Numbered from the stretch's first letter, positions 9,603 through 19,878 are shown. The stretch is 64,000 nucleotides of DNA from Bombella favorum (GCF_014048475.1 NZ_NWUS01000001.1:496001-560000); one strand, 5' to 3'. Notes: a model not told the origin generated them from the sequence alone. A program made the numbers and translations.

Positions 9603-9640
9603 AAAAACGGAACCAGCACCTATCAATGATGCTGGTTCCG
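9603..9640 (-). terminator. Intrinsic terminator for ppx
   Basis: A stem of 11 bp (CGGAACCAGCA, 9608-9618, with TGCTGGTTCCG, 9630-9640) is followed on the minus strand by five T residues. It lies 35 nt beyond the ppx stop. The plus side lacks a T-run. Confidence 0.85.
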
Positions 9641-9674
9641 TTCCGAAACTACTTATCGTTTCAAGCAGTATCCT

Positions 9675-11186
9675 TTAGCGCAATAACGGCTTTCTGCCGA
9701 GTGCCTCAGCCAACCGCTCCAACTGGCGTGAAATGGCACTACCACCAGACCGCAGACGGCTGCCATGCAGGCTAAGTACCAGTTTATCATCCTTCATAGC
9801 CAGATGTGTGCCCTCCAGCAGGCCTTCTGTTCCAGCACAGAGCGTATAGACCAGACGCAGCGCCAACCCCAGCCGGACAGCCGCATCATAACGTTCCTTA
9901 CTCAAAAGACGGCGTGAAGGCTCCAATACGGGGTCATCCCGATTGATTTCATACCGCACACCCAGCACAAGGGCGAGAAAGGCCCGGGCCTCGTGAGAGA
10001 ACCCAACGCCATGGCAATACAAAATCCGCCGGTATGTCTGTTCCGCCCGATATTGCGGATGATCGTAAGAACCAATGTCAGACACGATACAGGCCAACCG
10101 GAGCTGAGCAGCCAAAAAGGCATCCTCTACCCAATCCAACCCGGTCAAGAAGACGGGAGAGACCCATGTAATGAGCGGTTCTGCCAGAGAGGCATTACGT
10201 CCAAGCCGCCCTGCCATCTCCCGAGCCAGAGCCTCCATAGGGTCTTCCTCTGCCACGGAGGCCGCAACCTCGCGCATGTACCACCCCTCGCGCAGACCTT
10301 CCGCACTGAAGACAACCTCCCGTGCATCCGTCCGCTCCAAAAGGGCCAGAAGAACTTGCGCTGCAAATGGTGCATCAACCATTCGCTTACGTGGCACATT
10401 GCCAACCTTTTCTATCTGCTTGCGGCTAGCACCGATGACCCAATTCGCCATCTCCTCTGCCTCGGCACGGTCAAGCCGAAAGAGATGCACCATATTCAGC
10501 GGGTAATCCATGCGGGCCACATGCAAGCGGGCCAGAGCTCGGAAAGCACCACCCACCAGATAGAGCGGCTTGCCAGCCACTGTTTCCAGCCACGACACAT
10601 TCGCCAGTGTCTTCCGGGCGATTTTGCCGGCCTCTTCCATATCCTCCTGCGAACGCTCCCGCAGGCGGATCACCCCAAGCGGGGTTGTCCCGGCCTCAAA
10701 ATAGGCACCATCCCGGACACGGATAAGCTCCAACGAGCCGCCACCAATATCAGCGACCACACCATCAGCATCCGGCAGAGCGCAGAGAACTCCAGCAGCT
10801 GAATAATCAGCCTCTTCCTCGCCATTCAGCACCCGAAAGCGGGCTTCAGGCATCCGGATACGGGCTTCTTTTACGAATTCATCCCCGTTACGGGCATCCC
10901 TTACGGCAGCTGTGGCCAGAACATCGAACGGTTTCACCTTCATGGCCTGACCAATGGCCTGATAGCGGGCCAGCACCTCCAATGCACGGTCGATGCCTTC
11001 CTCGCTCAGCATACCCGTGGCCTCTAGCCCGGCACCAAGGCGTAGCGTGGCCTTTTCGTTAAAGATGGGAACGGGATTGCGAGCAACCCCCTCATACACC
11101 ACCATCCGCACGGAGTTTGAACCAAGGTCCACGATTGCAGACCGGCGAGACGGCCTGTCCTCCCACTGCGCTGCCATATGCACCAT
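9675..11186 (-). CDS. ppx: Exopolyphosphatase, Ppx/GppA family
   Basis: Cytosolic phosphatase removing terminal phosphate from polyphosphate, possibly also acting on pppGpp. The 503-residue product carries the actin-like ASKHA motifs IVDLGSNSVRMVV, ATAAVRDARNG and VADIGGGSLELI, then a C-terminal HD-like helical region. The ATG has an ideal AAGGAGG at 7 nt spacing, located in the end of ppk. It directly follows ppk with only 2 nt between, so the enzymes that make and degrade polyphosphate are co-translated. Confidence 0.94.
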   Translation of the reverse strand: MVHMAAQWEDRPSRRSAIVDLGSNSVRMVVYEGVARNPVPIFNEKATLRLGAGLEATGMLSEEGIDRALEVLARYQAIGQAMKVKPFDVLATAAVRDARNGDEFVKEARIRMPEARFRVLNGEEEADYSAAGVLCALPDADGVVADIGGGSLELIRVRDGAYFEAGTTPLGVIRLRERSQEDMEEAGKIARKTLANVSWLETVAGKPLYLVGGAFRALARLHVARMDYPLNMVHLFRLDRAEAEEMANWVIGASRKQIEKVGNVPRKRMVDAPFAAQVLLALLERTDAREVVFSAEGLREGWYMREVAASVAEEDPMEALAREMAGRLGRNASLAEPLITWVSPVFLTGLDWVEDAFLAAQLRLACIVSDIGSYDHPQYRAEQTYRRILYCHGVGFSHEARAFLALVLGVRYEINRDDPVLEPSRRLLSKERYDAAVRLGLALRLVYTLCAGTEGLLEGTHLAMKDDKLVLSLHGSRLRSGGSAISRQLERLAEALGRKPLLR

Positions 11187-11188
11187 TC

Positions 11189-13360
11189 TTACGCCTCCTT
11201 CGCAGGCCCTTCCCCATCTTCGGAGTCCGGCCGGGGATTCGCCGGAGTATCTACCTCTCCATTTGACGCAGAGGCTTGTTCCATAAAATAGTCGTGAGCG
11301 GAAAGGGGAGATTCACCGGGTTCGACACGTTCCCACCGACCATCCGGCAGCATGACCCAGCTCTGCAATGTGTCATGCACATTCACAACCATGATCTCAT
11401 CAAGAATGCGAGCATGGGCGTTCGTGTCCGTAATAGGCACCATAGCTTCAATGCGACGGTCCATATTCCGTTTCATCCAGTCCGCCGATGCAATGAAGAG
11501 CTTTGCCTGAGGGGAAGGCAGTTCATGGCCATTCCCAAAGGCGAAGACACGCGCATGCTCCAGATACCGCCCGACAATGGAGCGTACCTCAATCCCTTCG
11601 GAAAGACCCGGCACACCCGGCCGCAAGCTACACATACCCCGCACCACGATGGTGATCTTCACACCAGCCTGTGCAGCCTCGTAAAGCAGATCAATCAGCT
11701 TCCTGTCTACAAGGCTGTTCATCTTGAGCCATATCTGCCCAGGACGCCCAGCACTGACATGCTCCATCTCCGCCCGCACCAATTTTTCCAACGTTGGCCG
11801 GATGGTCAGCGGGGAAAAAGCTACAGCCTGAAGCTCTGGCACGGCAGCACCGGTGATGCAGTTGAATAGCCGGGCACAGTCATCAACAAGTGCAGGATTA
11901 CAGGTAAAATAGGAAATATCGGTATAAATCTTAGCCGTATTGGGATGATAATTGCCTGTCCCGTAATGGGCATAAGACTGGAGATGGTCACCTTCCCGCC
12001 GGACTACCAAAATCATCTTGGCATGAGTCTTATAGGCAGCCAGACCATATACGACCTGCACACCTCTAGTCTCCAGCATACGAGCAAGACGGATATTGGC
12101 CTCTTCATCAAACCGGGCCCGTAATTCCACCTCGGCCGTAACGGCTTTACCGGCTTCAACTGCCTCAATCAGCGCATCCACAATCGGGCTATCGTGCGAT
12201 GTCCGATAAATGGACTGCTTAATAGACAGGACATCCGGATCTCTAGCTGCCTGCTTGAGGAAATGAACGACCGTATCGAATGTTTCGTAAGGATGATGGA
12301 CAACTAGGTCCTGCTCCCGAATCGTAGCGAAGTAATCGCCATCATGCTTCAAGACACGCTGCGGAATACTGCCATGATACGGCTTAAAGAGCAGGTCCGG
12401 CCTGTCGGAAACAATAAGCTGTTTGACATCGCCCACCCCTACCATTGTGGGGAGATGGACCACATCATCCTTAGCGACCCCCAGCTTGCGGATGAGATGC
12501 CCGGGCAAATGGCCATCTATCTCCAGATGAATGCAAGCCCCACGCCGCCGCTCCTTCACAGCCTTTTCAAAGCTATCGAGCAGGTCTTCGGCGTCCTCTT
12601 CCAGCTCCACATCAAGGTCCCGGACCAGACGCAACATACTGGCACGGACCGCATCAAGCCCCGGATAGAGACGCTTGGCAAAATGGGAGATGACATCTTC
12701 CAGCAAAACGAAACGGATTGTCTCATCCTTATCCGGCAAACGGATGAAACGAGGCAGCTTCTCTGGCAGAACCACCATGCCATCCAGCATGTGGCGATCT
12801 GTCTTCGGGTTTTTGAGGCGAAGAACCAGAGCCTGCCCACCACTGAAAATGAATGGTAATGGATGGGTAGGATTCAAGGTAAGTGGCGTCAGGACAGGAA
12901 AAAGCTGCTTATCAAAATAGGTGGAAAGCCATTCCTGATCATGATGATGGAGCTTCTCAACATTCTTGATGAGAATGTTCTCACCCCGCAGCTCCTTCAC
13001 CATGTCACCCCAGATACGCTGCTGCTCCTTCTGAAGGTGCCATGCCTGATGGCGGACCGTTTCAAGCTGCTGGGCCGGGGTCAACCCATCCGGGCTTTTC
13101 TTGCTGGAACCAGCCTTCAGCTGGTCCACCAGCCCCGCAACACGGACAGCGTAAAATTCATCCATATTGCCAGCACTGATGGAAAGAAAACGCAGCCGTT
13201 CTAGGAGAGGGACATCCGGGTTTTCAGATTCGTTTAAAACACGCTGGTTAAAATCCAACCAACCCAGCTCACGATTGATGAAACGGGCCGGATGTTTCTT
13301 ATGCACGGCCTCGCTCGCCATATTCGTCTCTGTAAACGCCATATTCTCTATACCGGACAT
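11189..13360 (-). CDS. ppk1: Polyphosphate kinase 1
   Basis: Membrane-associated enzyme polymerising the gamma-phosphate of ATP into polyphosphate, reversibly. The 723-residue product has the N-terminal domain (FINRELGWLDFNQRVL), head domain, and the two PLD-like catalytic domains with the autophosphorylated histidine in HYGTGNYHP. The start is the ATG of MSGIENMAF, with AGGTGAGGAG about 6 nt upstream; a 15-codon-longer frame (13405) lacks such a site. The tail is acidic and probably disordered. First gene of the ppk-ppx operon. A single Pho-box-like half (TTGTCAT) lies upstream but is too weak to call. Confidence 0.96.
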   Translation of the reverse strand: MSGIENMAFTETNMASEAVHKKHPARFINRELGWLDFNQRVLNESENPDVPLLERLRFLSISAGNMDEFYAVRVAGLVDQLKAGSSKKSPDGLTPAQQLETVRHQAWHLQKEQQRIWGDMVKELRGENILIKNVEKLHHHDQEWLSTYFDKQLFPVLTPLTLNPTHPLPFIFSGGQALVLRLKNPKTDRHMLDGMVVLPEKLPRFIRLPDKDETIRFVLLEDVISHFAKRLYPGLDAVRASMLRLVRDLDVELEEDAEDLLDSFEKAVKERRRGACIHLEIDGHLPGHLIRKLGVAKDDVVHLPTMVGVGDVKQLIVSDRPDLLFKPYHGSIPQRVLKHDGDYFATIREQDLVVHHPYETFDTVVHFLKQAARDPDVLSIKQSIYRTSHDSPIVDALIEAVEAGKAVTAEVELRARFDEEANIRLARMLETRGVQVVYGLAAYKTHAKMILVVRREGDHLQSYAHYGTGNYHPNTAKIYTDISYFTCNPALVDDCARLFNCITGAAVPELQAVAFSPLTIRPTLEKLVRAEMEHVSAGRPGQIWLKMNSLVDRKLIDLLYEAAQAGVKITIVVRGMCSLRPGVPGLSEGIEVRSIVGRYLEHARVFAFGNGHELPSPQAKLFIASADWMKRNMDRRIEAMVPITDTNAHARILDEIMVVNVHDTLQSWVMLPDGRWERVEPGESPLSAHDYFMEQASASNGEVDTPANPRPDSEDGEGPAKEA

Positions 13361-13557
13361 GACAATCTCCTCACCTGACTGGTCAGCGGGCATGATCCTG
13401 CCCATTTTTACCCCGATTAAGACCGTATTCCTGTCGGCATGACAATTATTAACATAGTATTTCAGCCTTGCAGGCCCCTTAGGAGATTAGGGCTGGACAG
13501 GCCTTCACCATCGCAGAAAACTACGAACTGCACCACTTGAATTACGCCCCCTCCCCG

Positions 13558-14262
13558 TCACTCTTCCTCACCGAGAAGGTCACTTAAAACATCCACGGCA
13601 AGGGCACGGCTTATCGCACTACCCCGCCTCATGGCAGCATCATCCAGTCGTTGCACGGCCTGCACCAAAGCATCGCCTGTCCTAGGCAGACGCCGCCAAA
13701 GCCAGTCCGTAACGGATTGAGGCACGATCAGCTGCCGCTCGGCCAGTAGGGAAAGCAGCAAGGTTGCCCGCAACTCATCCTCCGGCTCTTCCAGCCCTGC
13801 CGTCATGGTCGCCCGAAGCCGACTCGCAAGGTCCGGCAAGTGGAAGAACCGACGCGCTGGTGGATGCCGTGAGGCCATAAGAACCCGCCGCCCCGCCGCA
13901 TGGGCACGGTTGAGTAGGTGCAGCAAAGCTACCTCCTGCGTCAGCCCTTCCAGATGGTCGATCACAAAAGGCGTCACGTCTGGTTCCAACTTCTGCCCAG
14001 CTACCAGCAAAGCACCGTCACCATCGCAGGTTAGAGCATCAGCATCGAACTGCACCGCCCGATGCTGATGCGCCCAGACATGTAGCAGATGGCTCTTGCC
14101 TGTTCCCGCAGGCCCCCAAAGCCACAGCCGCCCCTCCGGCCAGCGAGGGCGTGCTAGCCAAACCCGTGCAGACACATTGGAAGACCCGGTAATAAACCGT
14201 TCCGCTGAGAAAGGACGGTCCTGTTGAAGGTCCAACGCCAGCTGTACCCGTGCGCCTGTCAT
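13558..14262 (-). CDS. hdaA: HdaA, DnaA-related inhibitor of replication initiation
   Basis: A short AAA+ protein related to DnaA domain III that, with the beta clamp, promotes hydrolysis of DnaA-bound ATP. About 234 residues: N-terminal QLALDLQ, which matches the clamp-binding motif, Walker A GPAGTGKSHL, a Walker B-like FVIDHLEG, and a sensor region (LASRLRA). The start was taken at MTGARVQLALDL because it has GGAG about 5 nt upstream and places the clamp motif near the N-terminus; a longer frame to 14364 overlaps the purM leader. Divergent from purM-purN, a common alphaproteobacterial arrangement. Confidence 0.88.
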   Translation of the reverse strand: MTGARVQLALDLQQDRPFSAERFITGSSNVSARVWLARPRWPEGRLWLWGPAGTGKSHLLHVWAHQHRAVQFDADALTCDGDGALLVAGQKLEPDVTPFVIDHLEGLTQEVALLHLLNRAHAAGRRVLMASRHPPARRFFHLPDLASRLRATMTAGLEEPEDELRATLLLSLLAERQLIVPQSVTDWLWRRLPRTGDALVQAVQRLDDAAMRRGSAISRALAVDVLSDLLGEEE

Positions 14263-14428
14263 CGCTGCTCCATCCGTCCCCTCATTACGGCCCGCCCCTT
14301 CCCATCTTGGGATAAGGTTTCCCATTCTTTCACAGAACCGAAAGGATTTGACGGTCCTGCACATTCCGTCTTTATGCAGGATGCTCTATAAAGGGGCCAG
14401 CATCAACCAGCAGGAACACCATACCCCC

Positions 14429-15487
14429 ATGACCAAGACATCCGCCTCCCCCAGTGCCAGTTATGCCGCCGCCGGTGTGGACATCGAAGCCGGAGACGCT
14501 CTGGTTGACGCCATTAAGCCGGCGGCCAAAGCCACGGCTCGCCCCGGTGTCATGGGCGGTCTGGGAGGCTTCGGCGCTCTCTTCGACCCCAAAGCCGCTG
14601 GCCTGAAGGACCCTGTCCTCGTCAGCTGCACGGACGGCGTCGGAACAAAACTTCTGCTCGCTATCGAAAGTGGCCTGCATGACGAAATCGGCATTGATCT
14701 CGTCGCCATGTGCGTCAATGACCTGATCGTACAAGGTGCTCAGCCGCTCTTCTTTCTGGACTATATGGCAACGGGCAGTCTTTCCGTTTCCGTGGCACAA
14801 CGCATCATCAAAGGCATTGCCGCCGCCTGTAAGGAAAGCGGCTGCGCCCTCGTAGGTGGAGAAACGGCCGAAATGCCGGGCCTCTATGGCAAGGGGCATT
14901 ACGACCTTGCGGGCTTCAGCGTTGGTGCTGTGGAACGTGACGCCATGCTGCCCGCCACCATTCATGAAGGCGACAGCCTGATCGCCCTGCCATCCTCTGG
15001 CGTTCACTCCAATGGTTTCTCTCTCGTCCGCCACATCGTGGATGCCGCCGGCCTGAGCTGGAAAGACCCCGCCCCCTTCTCTCCGAAGCAGACATTGGCC
15101 GAAGCCTTCCTGACGCCCACACGCCTCTACGTCAGCACTGTTCTTGCCCTGCATGAGAAGAAGCTGATCAATGGCTGTGCCCATATCACCGGTGGTGGCC
15201 TGCCGGGGAACCTCCCCCGTGTTCTACCCGAAGGTCTCGGCGTGGAAGTGGACGGCCAGAGCTGGCCAATCCCCGGCATCTTCTCATGGCTGGCCGAACA
15301 GGGGCCTGTCAGCGAAGAAGAAATGCTGAAGGTCTTCAACTGTGGCATCGGCATGGTGCTGGTCACCAGCGAGCCAGAGAAGGTCATGGCAGAACTGGAG
15401 CAGCGTGATGAAGAAGCCATGCTGATCGGCCGTGTCGTCCGCAGTAGCACACCATTCCGTCTCACGTCCCCGCTGAATCTGGGCTGA
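14429..15487 (+). CDS. purM: Phosphoribosylformylglycinamidine cyclo-ligase (AIR synthetase)
   Basis: Closes the imidazole ring in purine synthesis (FGAM plus ATP to AIR). The 352-residue product starts MTKTSASPSA, with SYAAAGVDIEAGD, GGLGGFGALFD, VSCTDGVGTKLLLA and VGGETAEMPG, all diagnostic of PurM. The longer frame from 14348 adds 27 unconserved residues and was rejected. The upstream AGGA is distant (about 13 nt), so translation initiation may be weak. purN follows after 8 nt, giving a purMN operon. Confidence 0.96.
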   Translation: MTKTSASPSASYAAAGVDIEAGDALVDAIKPAAKATARPGVMGGLGGFGALFDPKAAGLKDPVLVSCTDGVGTKLLLAIESGLHDEIGIDLVAMCVNDLIVQGAQPLFFLDYMATGSLSVSVAQRIIKGIAAACKESGCALVGGETAEMPGLYGKGHYDLAGFSVGAVERDAMLPATIHEGDSLIALPSSGVHSNGFSLVRHIVDAAGLSWKDPAPFSPKQTLAEAFLTPTRLYVSTVLALHEKKLINGCAHITGGGLPGNLPRVLPEGLGVEVDGQSWPIPGIFSWLAEQGPVSEEEMLKVFNCGIGMVLVTSEPEKVMAELEQRDEEAMLIGRVVRSSTPFRLTSPLNLG

Positions 15488-15495
15488 GCCGGACC

Positions 15496-16080
15496 ATGGT
15501 GAAGAAGACACCCATCGCCGTTTTCATCAGCGGTCGTGGTAGTAATATGGTCGCCCTGATGGAGGCCTGCGCTCGCCCGGACTTCCCCGCCGAGATTGTT
15601 CTTGTCCTGAGTAACAAGGCCGATGCTGCCGGGCTGGAAACAGCCCGCAAAGCAGGCATCAAAACACTTTGCGTCCCTCATAAGGAGTATGGCAAAGACC
15701 GTGAGGCCCACGAGAGGGCATTGGACAAAGCCGTGCGGGATTCCGGGGCAAAGCTGATCTGCCTTGCTGGATACATGCGGGTTCTGACCCCTTGGCTGGT
15801 CCAGCAGTGGGAAGGGAAGATGATCAACATTCATCCCAGCCTGCTTCCTGCCTTCCCCGGCCTACATACACACGAAGCCGCCCTGAAGGCTGGAGCCAAA
15901 GAACATGGCTGCACCATCCATCTCGTGACAGATGGTGTGGATGAAGGCCCCATTCTTGCGCAGGCCCGTGTTCCCGTTCTGCCCGGCGATGATGCAGATA
16001 CTCTAGCCGCCCGTGTTCTGGAGCAGGAACACCGCCTTTACCCAGAAACACTGCGTCAGTTCCTTGAAGAGCGCTTCTGA
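15496..16080 (+). CDS. purN: Phosphoribosylglycinamide formyltransferase
   Basis: Transfers the formyl group of 10-formyl-tetrahydrofolate to GAR. The 194-residue product has the N-terminal FISGRGSNM substrate loop, the catalytic INIHPSLLPAFPG segment (Asn and His), and HLVTDGVDEGPILAQ with the catalytic Asp. Length is normal. Second gene of purMN, ended by the terminator at about 16105-16136. Confidence 0.96.
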   Translation: MVKKTPIAVFISGRGSNMVALMEACARPDFPAEIVLVLSNKADAAGLETARKAGIKTLCVPHKEYGKDREAHERALDKAVRDSGAKLICLAGYMRVLTPWLVQQWEGKMINIHPSLLPAFPGLHTHEAALKAGAKEHGCTIHLVTDGVDEGPILAQARVPVLPGDDADTLAARVLEQEHRLYPETLRQFLEERF

Positions 16081-16104
16081 TTAGCCTTCATAAAAACGAG
16101 CAAC

Positions 16105-16136
16105 AAAAAAAGGGAGCCATTTCTGGCTCCCTTTTC
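16105..16136. terminator. Bidirectional intrinsic terminator (purN / ndk)
   Basis: A 12-bp perfect stem AAAAGGGAGCCA (16108-16119) with TGGCTCCCTTTT (16124-16135), a TTTC loop, an A-run before and Ts after. It separates convergent purN and ndk. Confidence 0.93.
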
Positions 16137-16179
16137 CTATGAGGCCTGAGCCTCAACCTGTTTCCATTTAAAGAATGGA

Positions 16180-16602
16180 TCAGGGCAGGATTTCTGTCTC
16201 AGCAAAGAAGAAAGAAATCTCACGCTTGGCGTTCTCGAGGCTGTCGGACCCATGAACGGAGTTCTCGCCAATGCTCTGGGCATAAAGCTTACGCACGGTA
16301 CCTTCAGCAGCTTCAGCCGGATTTGTGGCACCCATCACGTCACGGTGGTGAGCAACGGCATTCTCGCCTTCCAGAACCTGCACAACTACCGGAGCAGAGC
16401 ACATGAAGGACACCAGCTCACCAAAGAAAGGACGCTCCTTGTGAACTTCGTAAAAAGCACCAGCCTGCTTCTCCGTAAGCTGGATGCGCTTCTGAGCCAC
16501 GATACGCAGACCGGCGTTCTCGAATACAGCATTCACCTTACCCGTCAGGTTGCGGCGTGTGGCATCAGGCTTGATGATGGACAGCGTACGTTCCAGAGCC
16601 AT
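16180..16602 (-). CDS. ndk: Nucleoside diphosphate kinase
   Basis: Exchanges the gamma-phosphate between nucleoside tri- and diphosphates. The 140-residue product is full length: [11 protein letters not shown], the [10 protein letters not shown] loop and the catalytic phosphohistidine in ENSVHGSDS. Start at MALERT, with AGGAGGG 4 nt upstream; the frame extends seven codons further (16623) without a better site. Convergent with purN. Confidence 0.97.
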   Translation of the reverse strand: MALERTLSIIKPDATRRNLTGKVNAVFENAGLRIVAQKRIQLTEKQAGAFYEVHKERPFFGELVSFMCSAPVVVQVLEGENAVAHHRDVMGATNPAEAAEGTVRKLYAQSIGENSVHGSDSLENAKREISFFFAETEILP

Positions 16603-16715
16603 AAGACCCTCCTCAATAATCAATGTCTATAATCAGCCTCCCCTAGAGGAAAAAACCCGGTTCTGGTAGTGTTGCGGGTATCTTTTTTCATATTTTCATG
16701 TCCTGAGGGGCCTGC

Positions 16716-18629
16716 GTGAGCTTACTGACCATTACCGACCTTACCTTACGCATCGCAGGCCGCACCCTGCTGGATCAGGCGTCCCTTACCATCGAACCCG
16801 GGCGGCGCATCGGGTTGATCGGCCATAATGGGGCCGGAAAATCCACCCTTCTAGCGGCCATTGCAGGGGATATTGCACCCGATGGCGGCAGCATTACCTT
16901 TTCCGGCCGTGCCACGATGGGGCGGGTGAAGCAGGAAACACCATCAGGCGACCTCTCTCTGCTGGAAACAGTGCTAAACAGCCACGAGGAACGCACCCGC
17001 CTTCTGGCCGAGGCTGACAACACGACCGACCCAACCCGCCTAGCAGATGTGCATGAACGCCTCCTTGCCATTGATGCCCATAGTGCCCCAGCCCGGGCCA
17101 GCACCATTCTGGCCGGTCTGGGGTTCGATCAAGAGGCACAGAAGCGGCCTGTTAATGATTTTTCTGGCGGCTGGCGGATGCGTGTAGCCTTGGCCAGTGC
17201 GCTCTTTCTGGCCCCCGACCTGCTATTGCTGGATGAGCCAACCAACCATCTGGACATCGAAGCCACATTATGGCTGGAAAACTGGCTCGCCCGCTTCCCC
17301 GGTGCCGCCTTGATCGTCAGCCACGACCGTGCGCTGTTGGATAACAGCGTGCAAGCCATTGCTCACCTGGACCAGAAGAAACTTTCCCTCACTCCCGGCG
17401 GGTATGAACGCTTCGTGCAGATACGCACGGAACAGCGGCTCCAACAGAATCGTCAGGCTGAAAAGCTGGCAGACCAGCGGGCAAAGATGGAAGCCTTTGT
17501 GGCCCGCTTCCGGGCCAAAGCCACAAAAGCAAAGCAGGCCCAATCCCGCTTGAAGGCTCTAGCCCGCCTCCCGCAGATTGATTCGGTCGTGGAGGACACA
17601 CCCACCCGCTTCTCCTTCCCCGATCCCGGTGCCTTGCCACCGCCCATGCTGAAACTGGAGGATGTCTCTGTCGGCTATGGCGAGACAGCCATTCTGCGCC
17701 GCCTCTCCCTCCGGCTGGACAGTGACAACCGGATCGCCCTGCTCGGGCGGAACGGACATGGTAAATCGACCTTTGCTAAATTGCTGGCGGGTCAGCTTTC
17801 CCCTATGTCGGGCGAAGTACAGGCCTCATCCCGCCTGAGGGTTGGCTATTTTGCCCAGCATCAAACGGATGAGCTCATTCTGGATGAAACGCCCGTCCAG
17901 CATATGGCCCGCACACTGAAAGATGCCACGCCGCCACAAGTCCGTGCCCAACTGGCCCGTTTCGGCCTGGATGCTGAACGGGCAGAAACACCTGTCCGTA
18001 ATCTCTCCGGTGGTGAAAAGGCCCGCTTGCTCCTCGCACTAGCGACCCGCCATGCCCCTCATCTCCTACTCTTGGATGAACCAACCAACCATCTGGACCT
18101 TGATGCCCGTGATGCGCTCATCCGTGCTCTTGGAGAGTTTGAAGGGGCTGTCATTCTTATTAGCCATGATAGCCATCTGGTAGAATCCGTTGCTGATCAG
18201 CTCTGGATTGCCGAGAATGGCACAATCACACCTTTTGATGGCGACATGGATGATTACCGTTCATGGCTGGATGAACGGGCCAAGCAGGCCACGCAGGACA
18301 ATCAGCGTCAGGCGGCCCGTTCCCAGAAGGACACCGCCAACACTACACAGCCGGACAAGAACCAACAGCGCGCCCAGCGCAAAGAGCAGACCCGCCAGCT
18401 AGCCCCACTCCGCCGCAAAATCCGTGATTTAGAAACCCGGCTGGAACGGTTGGAAAAGGCTAAATCTCAGCTGGAAGCTAAGCTAGCCGACCCGAACCTT
18501 TATCAGTCCAGCCGTGCGGAAGATATTGCTACGTTGAACAGTGACCTTGCCCTTGTCAGCCAGAAACAGGAAGAGACAGAAATGCACTGGCTCGAAGCAC
18601 AAGATGAACTTGAAAATGCTACAAATTGA
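16716..18629 (+). CDS. ABC-F family ATPase, YheS type
   Basis: A soluble twin-ATPase protein of the ABC-F family, whose members act on the ribosome. The 637 residues match the length of E. coli YheS. Domain 1: GHNGAGKSTL, FSGGWRMR, LLLDEPTNHLD. A linker rich in Lys/Arg follows, then domain 2: GRNGHGKSTF, LSGGEKARLLLA, LLLDEPTNHLD. YheS-like details are GYFAQHQ, PFDGDMDDYRSWL and a C-terminal coiled coil ending EMHWLEAQDELE. The start is GTG with GAGGGG upstream. Role in translation quality control or rescue is inferred from the family. Confidence 0.93.
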   Translation: MSLLTITDLTLRIAGRTLLDQASLTIEPGRRIGLIGHNGAGKSTLLAAIAGDIAPDGGSITFSGRATMGRVKQETPSGDLSLLETVLNSHEERTRLLAEADNTTDPTRLADVHERLLAIDAHSAPARASTILAGLGFDQEAQKRPVNDFSGGWRMRVALASALFLAPDLLLLDEPTNHLDIEATLWLENWLARFPGAALIVSHDRALLDNSVQAIAHLDQKKLSLTPGGYERFVQIRTEQRLQQNRQAEKLADQRAKMEAFVARFRAKATKAKQAQSRLKALARLPQIDSVVEDTPTRFSFPDPGALPPPMLKLEDVSVGYGETAILRRLSLRLDSDNRIALLGRNGHGKSTFAKLLAGQLSPMSGEVQASSRLRVGYFAQHQTDELILDETPVQHMARTLKDATPPQVRAQLARFGLDAERAETPVRNLSGGEKARLLLALATRHAPHLLLLDEPTNHLDLDARDALIRALGEFEGAVILISHDSHLVESVADQLWIAENGTITPFDGDMDDYRSWLDERAKQATQDNQRQAARSQKDTANTTQPDKNQQRAQRKEQTRQLAPLRRKIRDLETRLERLEKAKSQLEAKLADPNLYQSSRAEDIATLNSDLALVSQKQEETEMHWLEAQDELENATN

Positions 18630-18699
18630 CCTGACGTGAAATAACCCACATTATTCTCTGCGTCATTTCTGCCGCCTCTTACAGGAATCTCCCCCGCCA

Positions 18700-19878
18700 A
18701 TGCCGTTCTTCTTCAGCCGCCCGCCCGTTCCTGTAGCCCAGCAGACCCCTACCAATGCCTTAGACCGCATCTACGGCATAATACGTTTAACACTCTGCCT
18801 ATCACTCATCATGCTGGCTATCTGGCTGCTGGGGGAGGTTCTGGCTGTCCTGTTCGCTGCCACGCTGATGGCTATTGTCCTGCATGGGTTGGCCCGTATC
18901 CTACGGCGACACATGAAATTCATCCCCTATCCGATTGCCGTCAGTCTTGTGGCTCTCTCTGTCATCGGGCTTATGACAGCTCTTGTATGGAGCAACGGCC
19001 CCGCCATCGGGGAGCAGTTTGTCGGCCTCAAGAATGCATTGGTCGTGCAATCAGGTGATATGCGTTACCACCTCTCCCAGACAACCATCGGCCAGATGGT
19101 TCTAAATCACCTGCCCGTTTCTCTGGGAGGTAACGATAGCACCACCCCGCTAAGCAGCTTCGGTTTCGGGATTGCTGGGTCCGTTACTGGCCTACTGGGC
19201 AGTGCCTTTGGCCTAGTGGGCACGCTCTTTGTTGTGCTGATCTCGGCCTTCTATTTCGCCGTGTCCCCCTCTCTCTATATTAACGGGGTTCTTAGACTCG
19301 TACCGCCCCATCAGCGAGAGTCTGCCCGTGACCTCCTCTATAGTGCGGGTAATACCCTTTGGGCATGGACAGCGGGACAGGCTCTGGACATGCTGGCTGT
19401 GGGCATTTTCTCCGGTATTGGGCTGTATCTGATCGGCGTGCCGCTAGCTCTTGCTCTGGGCGTTGTGGCAGGACTGTGTAACTTCATCCCCTATATTGGG
19501 GCCATTCTCGGCGCCGTGCCTGCCCTACTGATAAGCCTTTCCCTCGGCACACGAGAGGCTCTTTTCGTTGCGATTCTCTATAGTGTTATCCAATTCTGCG
19601 AGGGGAATATCCTTGCCCCGCTTATCCAGCGGCGGGCTGTCCATATGCCGCCTGCCCTGGCTATTCTATCCCAAAGTGTTTTTGGTTCCATCCTAGGGGT
19701 ACCGGGGCTGGTTCTAGCCTCACCTATCACCGCTGCACTACTGGCTGTGTTTGATAAGGCAACCCCGCCACTTGCCGATGCAACAAAAACCCAACTGGAA
19801 ACCAATGAATTAACCCAGCAGGAAATCATCAAGAACAAACAGGAGAAATCTGACGCCACGAAAAGCAGGAGTGAATAA
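18700..19878 (+). CDS. AI-2E family transporter (PerM-like permease)
   Basis: A polytopic inner-membrane protein of 392 residues with about 7-8 hydrophobic helices, including the paired helices near the N-terminus (LCLSLIMLAIWLLGEVLA) and the conserved C-terminal block around GLCNFIPYIGAILGAVPALL and IQFCEGNILAPLI. The family includes AI-2 exporters and cation/proton antiporters, so the substrate is unknown. The C-terminus is hydrophilic and lysine-rich. It follows the ABC-F gene by 70 nt on the same strand and may share its transcript. Confidence 0.88.
   Translation: MPFFFSRPPVPVAQQTPTNALDRIYGIIRLTLCLSLIMLAIWLLGEVLAVLFAATLMAIVLHGLARILRRHMKFIPYPIAVSLVALSVIGLMTALVWSNGPAIGEQFVGLKNALVVQSGDMRYHLSQTTIGQMVLNHLPVSLGGNDSTTPLSSFGFGIAGSVTGLLGSAFGLVGTLFVVLISAFYFAVSPSLYINGVLRLVPPHQRESARDLLYSAGNTLWAWTAGQALDMLAVGIFSGIGLYLIGVPLALALGVVAGLCNFIPYIGAILGAVPALLISLSLGTREALFVAILYSVIQFCEGNILAPLIQRRAVHMPPALAILSQSVFGSILGVPGLVLASPITAALLAVFDKATPPLADATKTQLETNELTQQEIIKNKQEKSDATKSRSE

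Noticed and set aside
13361-13557. Possible Pho box upstream of ppk
   Set aside because: Only one half-site (TTGTCAT) is present on the ppk strand; the second direct repeat at the required spacing is missing.
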